NCBI GenBank assembly: GCA_016793115.1
Contig: JAEUIN010000273.1
Span: forward strand, 220,767-284,766
Direction of reading: 5' to 3'
Origin: Planctomycetaceae bacterium
GTDB lineage: Bacteria; Planctomycetota; Planctomycetia; Pirellulales; PNKZ01
Length of the DNA: 64,000 nucleotides
Under the pieces are notes generated by a model. It was not told the DNA's origin, made no database searches, and saw nothing but the letters and a program-made list of their open reading frames with translations. This document shows positions 60,354-64,000 of this stretch, one piece after another (the first letter of the stretch is position 1; every line of letters begins with the position of its first letter). A program made the translations under genes and the position numbers.

Positions 60354-62738
60354 CTACCGTGCCGTTCTGCCTGCTGAAAACCGTGGTTCCGCAACTTCGA
60401 GTACCTCGTCGTCGCGCCGGTCGGCGGCCTCCAGGCTGAGCATCGCTTTCGGCGCTTTAGCGAAGCACCGTAACATCGCCGGCAGGAGAAACAAATCTCC
60501 GACCACGGCGGCGGCGATCGTCAAACACGACAGCGCGGAGAAGAAGCGAGTCGTCGGCATCTCGCTGATTTGCAGGCCGGCGAAGCCCGCGATGAGGACC
60601 AGCGCGGTCATGATCTGCGCGGCGCCGACGACTTTGTATGTCCGCAAGATTGCGGCGCGCACATCGCCGTCGAAGAGGATTTCGCGCTGGTAGCGATTGA
60701 CGAAGTGAATCGTGTCGTCGACGGCGATTCCCAGGCAAACGCTGAATACGATCACGCTGGTCATCTGCAGCGGCCGACCGGTCAGCACTAGATAGGTCGC
60801 CGCGACGACCATCGGAAACAAGTTCGGCACGACGGCGATCAAGCCGAGCCGTACGCTGCGAAAGCCGACAACCATGACGATAAAGATCGCGATCGCGGCC
60901 GAACCCAGGCTCGGAGCCAAGTCGCCGATCATCTGGCTCAAGTTGCGGGCCGCCATGACGGCCGTACCCGTCAGATAATACTTCACGCCGGGATGTTCGG
61001 CTTCCAGCCTGTCGAATCCGGCGCGCAGGTTTTCGAAGAGCGTCGTGTGTTCGGCCGAGCCCACGTCGCTGAGTCGCATTCGGACGAGGGCGCGATGGAG
61101 ATCGGGACGAATATAGTGCTCGCGCGTCTCCGCAGGCACCCAGCGGAGCCATTCGGCTTGCCGAGCGAGCGATTGCCCCTCTCCGGGCAAGGCGCGAATC
61201 ACGTTCACGATCGAGACCGGATTCTTCACTCCGGGCTGCGAGGCGGCAAACGCCTGCACTTCGTCGATCGCTTGCAAAACTTCGGGGGAATCGATCTGCA
61301 GCAACGGATCGCACTCGACCAGAATCTGCGCCGAGCCCGAGCCGCCGAAACTTCGGTCGAGTTCCTGCACGGCTTGAAAGGCCGGGCTGTCGGTCGACAA
61401 AGCTTCGGTCGATTGACTGCTCGGCACCAGGAAAAACAGGGAGGTCGTCATGGCGAGCGTGATGCCGCCGCCGATCGCCGTAGTCAGCCGCGGCCGGTTC
61501 ACGAGAGTGCGAACGACCGGCTCGAAGCCGCGCGCAATGCGCGTCGGGACGTCAAACGCCGGCGGCGAATGAATGCGTAATCCGAGCCGCGTTGAGGAAA
61601 GTAGCGGCACGAGCGCAAAGACCGCCGCCAGGGCCAGCACTACGCCGAGACCGCAGACGAAACCGAACTTCTGAATGACCTCCATTTTCGCCAAGCTGAG
61701 CGAGCCGAACCCGACCGCCGTAGATACGGCGCACAGTAGGCACGGCATGCCTAAGTTGGCGAGCGCCGTCTTCGCAGCGGCGCGCGGGCCGAGCCCTTCG
61801 GCCCGTTCGTGGCGGATGTCGATCATCAAGTGCACGGCGTCGGTGAAGCCGATGACCATCACCAGCGTCGGCACGACGGTCGTGAGGATATTCATTCTCT
61901 CACCGATCAATCCCATACCGCCGATGGCCCACAGCGCGCCGACCAGCGTGGCTCCGCAGACGATCGCCACGGCGGCCGGGCGGCGAAACATGAGCGTCGC
62001 CATGACCACGGTCAGCGCCCCGCCGAACAGAACGGATTTCGCGCTTTCGCGGCGGATCGTCGTAAAGATCTCCTCGCGAATCGGAGCCAAGCCGGTGAGC
62101 CGCACGCTGAGCCCGCTCGACGAGGTGAACTTCGCGCCCAGTTTGCGAATTTGCTCGACGACCGGCCCGAACTGGGCCACCGCCACGTTGTCGTCGGCGA
62201 GTTTGGCCACGACGAGCGTCGCCCGCGAGTCGTCGGAGATCAATTGCCCGGCGGCCAGCGGATGCTTAAGCGCCTTCGCTCGGGCGGCCTCGCATGCTTC
62301 GATCGTCGGCGGTACGCCGTCCTGCATTGCGGGGAGCAACGAGTACGGCTCCGGCGGCACGGCGCGCGAGAGAGCGGTGAGGGCCCGCGGTACCGTGCGG
62401 CGAGGAAAAATTTGCACGTCGGCCAAGCTGTGAACTTCGGCGACTCCCGGCACCGCGCCGACCTCGTCGATCAAGCGACGGAGCACGACGACGTTGTCCG
62501 GTTTAAAGAGGTCGTCTCCTTGGACGAGCAGCACGCAGTCGACGTCGTCGGCCCCGAACTGCCGGAAGACCTCTTCGAGCAACGTGAATTCGGCGTCGTG
62601 CGAACGAAACGTCAGGCGCGGAATATCGTCGAATTGCAGTCGCGATAAGCCGAAAATGGCCGCGATGGTCGCCAAGCCGACCGCAAGGGCCAGCTTAGCC
62701 CGATGGGCGTCGAAGAGTTCCGCCAGCCGCCGAAACAA
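60354..62738 (-). CDS. MMPL/RND-family transporter
   Basis: The 794-residue protein has two repeats of one helix, a large periplasmic loop and five helices. In TM4 and TM10 the motifs MVIGFTDAVHLMID and LGIAVDDTIHFVNRYQ each contain the Asp expected for proton transfer, and LGMPCLLCAVSTAVGFGSLS is the sterol-sensing-like region. This is the hydrophobe/amphiphile-type RND (MMPL) group, which exports lipids, hopanoids or other molecules in Gram-negative bacteria. HpnN-like hopanoid transport is one possibility, but no hopanoid genes are near. It is convergent with the GH15-like gene with a 26-base gap. Confidence 0.88.
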   Translation of the reverse strand: MFRRLAELFDAHRAKLALAVGLATIAAIFGLSRLQFDDIPRLTFRSHDAEFTLLEEVFRQFGADDVDCVLLVQGDDLFKPDNVVVLRRLIDEVGAVPGVAEVHSLADVQIFPRRTVPRALTALSRAVPPEPYSLLPAMQDGVPPTIEACEAARAKALKHPLAAGQLISDDSRATLVVAKLADDNVAVAQFGPVVEQIRKLGAKFTSSSGLSVRLTGLAPIREEIFTTIRRESAKSVLFGGALTVVMATLMFRRPAAVAIVCGATLVGALWAIGGMGLIGERMNILTTVVPTLVMVIGFTDAVHLMIDIRHERAEGLGPRAAAKTALANLGMPCLLCAVSTAVGFGSLSLAKMEVIQKFGFVCGLGVVLALAAVFALVPLLSSTRLGLRIHSPPAFDVPTRIARGFEPVVRTLVNRPRLTTAIGGGITLAMTTSLFFLVPSSQSTEALSTDSPAFQAVQELDRSFGGSGSAQILVECDPLLQIDSPEVLQAIDEVQAFAASQPGVKNPVSIVNVIRALPGEGQSLARQAEWLRWVPAETREHYIRPDLHRALVRMRLSDVGSAEHTTLFENLRAGFDRLEAEHPGVKYYLTGTAVMAARNLSQMIGDLAPSLGSAAIAIFIVMVVGFRSVRLGLIAVVPNLFPMVVAATYLVLTGRPLQMTSVIVFSVCLGIAVDDTIHFVNRYQREILFDGDVRAAILRTYKVVGAAQIMTALVLIAGFAGLQISEMPTTRFFSALSCLTIAAAVVGDLFLLPAMLRCFAKAPKAMLSLEAADRRDDEVLEVAEPRFSAGRTAR

Positions 62739-63028
62739 AGGATGCCGCCCCGCAAACGTGAAACGCCGCTCGCCTCCGCGAGGTATTTAGCGTCGAGATT
62801 CGGTTTCCGCGCCGGCTTCCGAGCTGGGGCGGTATTATCGTATCGGCTGCGGTGGGCGGAGTGACCCACCGAATGGGCGAGTGTATGCGATGTATCGATT
62901 TTTCATCCCCGTATGCGACCCACTCCCGGCGGTGCGACGTAGTACGAATACCTCACTCGCCTTGGATGCCGCGCGTGCGGCGAGGTTTCTTGCGTTTTCG
63001 ATAGTTCCGACTTTTGGCGAGCGAGCGA

Positions 63029-64000
63029 ATGCCACGACCGAGTCTCCGGACGCTTTTTGGAGTCGCAAGTTTGATTCTCTTCGGCGGACAACCCGCTTGG
63101 GGCGAGGTGCCGGCCGCGCCGTCGCACGCCGCCGGCGCGCTGGCCGACTACGTGGCCCACCACGACGACGCCTACGGCTGGAAAGTCCGACGTCGCGGCA
63201 CGCACGGGCAAGGCTCCTACGCCGAACTCATTCTGACGTCGCAGCGCTGGCGCGAAAACACCTGGCGTCATCAACTGTTCGTCTACAAGCCGGCTGAAGT
63301 GCGCGACCCCGAGCGCGCTCTGCTTTTGATCGGCGGCGGAGCGTGGCGCGATGAATTGGCCGACCCCGCGACGCCCGCCGCCCCGTTGCCGCGCGAAGCC
63401 GCGGTGCTCACGATGGTCGCCGATCAGCTTCAAACGCCGGTCGCGCTGGTAATGCAGGTGCCGCATCAACCGATTTTCGGCGACTTGCGCGAAGACGCCG
63501 CGATTTCCTATACGTTCCAAGAGTTCTTCCGCACCGGCGACGCGACTTGGCCGCTCTTGTTGCCGATGGTCAAAAGCGCGGTGCGGGCGATGGACTGCGT
63601 CGCCGAATTCGGCGCACAAGAGTGGAAGATCGCGCCCGCCAAATTCACGGTCACCGGCGCGTCGAAACGCGGTTGGACGACCTGGCTCACGGCGGCCGTC
63701 GACCCGCGGGTCGACTGTCTCGCCCCGATGGTCATCGACATGCTTAACTTGGATGAGCATATCAAGCTGCAACTCACGTCGTGGGGTCGCTACTCCGACG
63801 AGATCCACGATTACACGGAGCGCGGCCTGCAGGAGCACCTGCGCAAGCCTGACGGCGCGAAGTTGATCGACATCGTCGATCCGTATCGCTATCGCGAGTC
63901 GCTCCGCAAGCCGAAGTTGCTATTGCTCGGCACCAACGACAAATATTGGCCGCTGGAATCGCTCAATCTCTATTGGGATGGGCTGGTGGGCGAGAAATAC
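63029..64000 (+). CDS. PhoPQ-activated pathogenicity-related protein, 3' end missing
   Basis: The frame starts at ATG 63029 (MPRPSLRTLFGVASLILFGG, a signal peptide) and is open to the window edge; 324 codons are visible. The family (PhoPQ_related, PF10142) has an alpha/beta-hydrolase fold; here the nucleophile-like motif FTVTGASKRGWTTWLTAAVD is clear, as is LLLIGGGAWRDEL. LLGTNDKYWPLESLNLYW probably holds the acid Asp. The protein is exported; its substrate is unknown. The N-terminal part reads ADYVAHHDDAYGWKVRRRGT, the usual start of the mature domain. Start to MMPL gene spacing is 290 bases. Confidence 0.88.
   Translation, partial: MPRPSLRTLFGVASLILFGGQPAWGEVPAAPSHAAGALADYVAHHDDAYGWKVRRRGTHGQGSYAELILTSQRWRENTWRHQLFVYKPAEVRDPERALLLIGGGAWRDELADPATPAAPLPREAAVLTMVADQLQTPVALVMQVPHQPIFGDLREDAAISYTFQEFFRTGDATWPLLLPMVKSAVRAMDCVAEFGAQEWKIAPAKFTVTGASKRGWTTWLTAAVDPRVDCLAPMVIDMLNLDEHIKLQLTSWGRYSDEIHDYTERGLQEHLRKPDGAKLIDIVDPYRYRESLRKPKLLLLGTNDKYWPLESLNLYWDGLVGEKY

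Noticed and set aside
1..64000. CRISPR array, insertion sequence, prophage or integrase-bounded island
   Set aside because: No regularly spaced repeat array and no transposase, integrase or phage structural gene was found in any of the real coding sequences, and the tRNA gene has no adjacent integrase.

Overview
The window is a high-GC chromosomal segment from a bacterium that is most likely a planctomycete of the Pirellulales/Planctomycetia type. This is inferred from gene content, not from a marker gene. The content includes a DLH-type hydrolase and a DMFase-beta-like protein with Tat signals, a PQQ-type beta-propeller, Gfo/Idh/MocA oxidoreductase, sugar-phosphate-isomerase-like TIM barrel, sialidase/Kelch fusion, PhoPQ-related protein, an ECF sigma factor with a membrane partner, and large proteins I do not recognise. 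Genes are short operons or single units on alternating strands. I see no insertion sequence, prophage, integrase, CRISPR array or rRNA. One tRNA gene (Cys, GCA) is present. Both ends of the window cut through genes: a sulfotransferase on the left and a PhoPQ-activated pathogenicity-related protein on the right.

Layout. 1-8.2 kb: partial sulfotransferase, exported PQQ-like beta-propeller, then a 1326-residue protein of unknown function followed by a repeat-rich protein ending in a PD-(D/E)xK nuclease-like domain. 8.2-19.3 kb: mostly housekeeping genes (two class IV aminotransferase paralogues, dienelactone hydrolase, groES-groEL, an exported unknown, tRNA-Cys, Gfo/Idh oxidoreductase, lysA, a VanZ-like protein with an Arg-rich tail). 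19.4-32.3 kb: a sensory region. It contains a hybrid histidine kinase whose N-terminal membrane domain carries the seven residues of plant ETR1 that bind ethylene and copper, at identical spacing. It also contains a four-gene bacteriophytochrome operon (photoreceptor kinase, Rcp1-like response regulator, REC-PAS hybrid kinase, biliverdin-forming heme oxygenase). Between them lie a methyltransferase, a TPR membrane protein and a Tat-exported DMFase-beta-like protein.

32.3-40.2 kb: small exported unknowns, a TIM-barrel isomerase, an exported alpha/beta hydrolase preceded by two inverted-repeat dyads, and a class II (B12-dependent) ribonucleotide reductase whose probable promoter carries an NrdR-box-like palindrome over the -10. 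40.2-46.9 kb: a complete tripartite CzcCBA/CusCBA-type heavy-metal efflux operon. 47-56.4 kb: RluA-type pseudouridine synthase, polysaccharide flippase, sialidase-Kelch fusion, TauE/SafE permease, HIT protein, Trm112-like protein, small conserved unknown, exported amidohydrolase, and a CinA-like/nucleotidyltransferase fusion. 56.4-64 kb: an ECF sigma operon with a membrane partner and an exported unknown, a GH15-like protein, an MMPL-type RND protein, and the truncated PhoPQ-related protein.

The most noteworthy items are the predicted ethylene-receptor-like kinase lying about 5 kb from a self-contained phytochrome operon, the unexplained 2.4-8.2 kb gene pair with its nuclease-like domain, the dyad array at 36.1-36.2 kb, and two uncommon domain fusions. 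All functions are predictions from sequence patterns. No database search was run.
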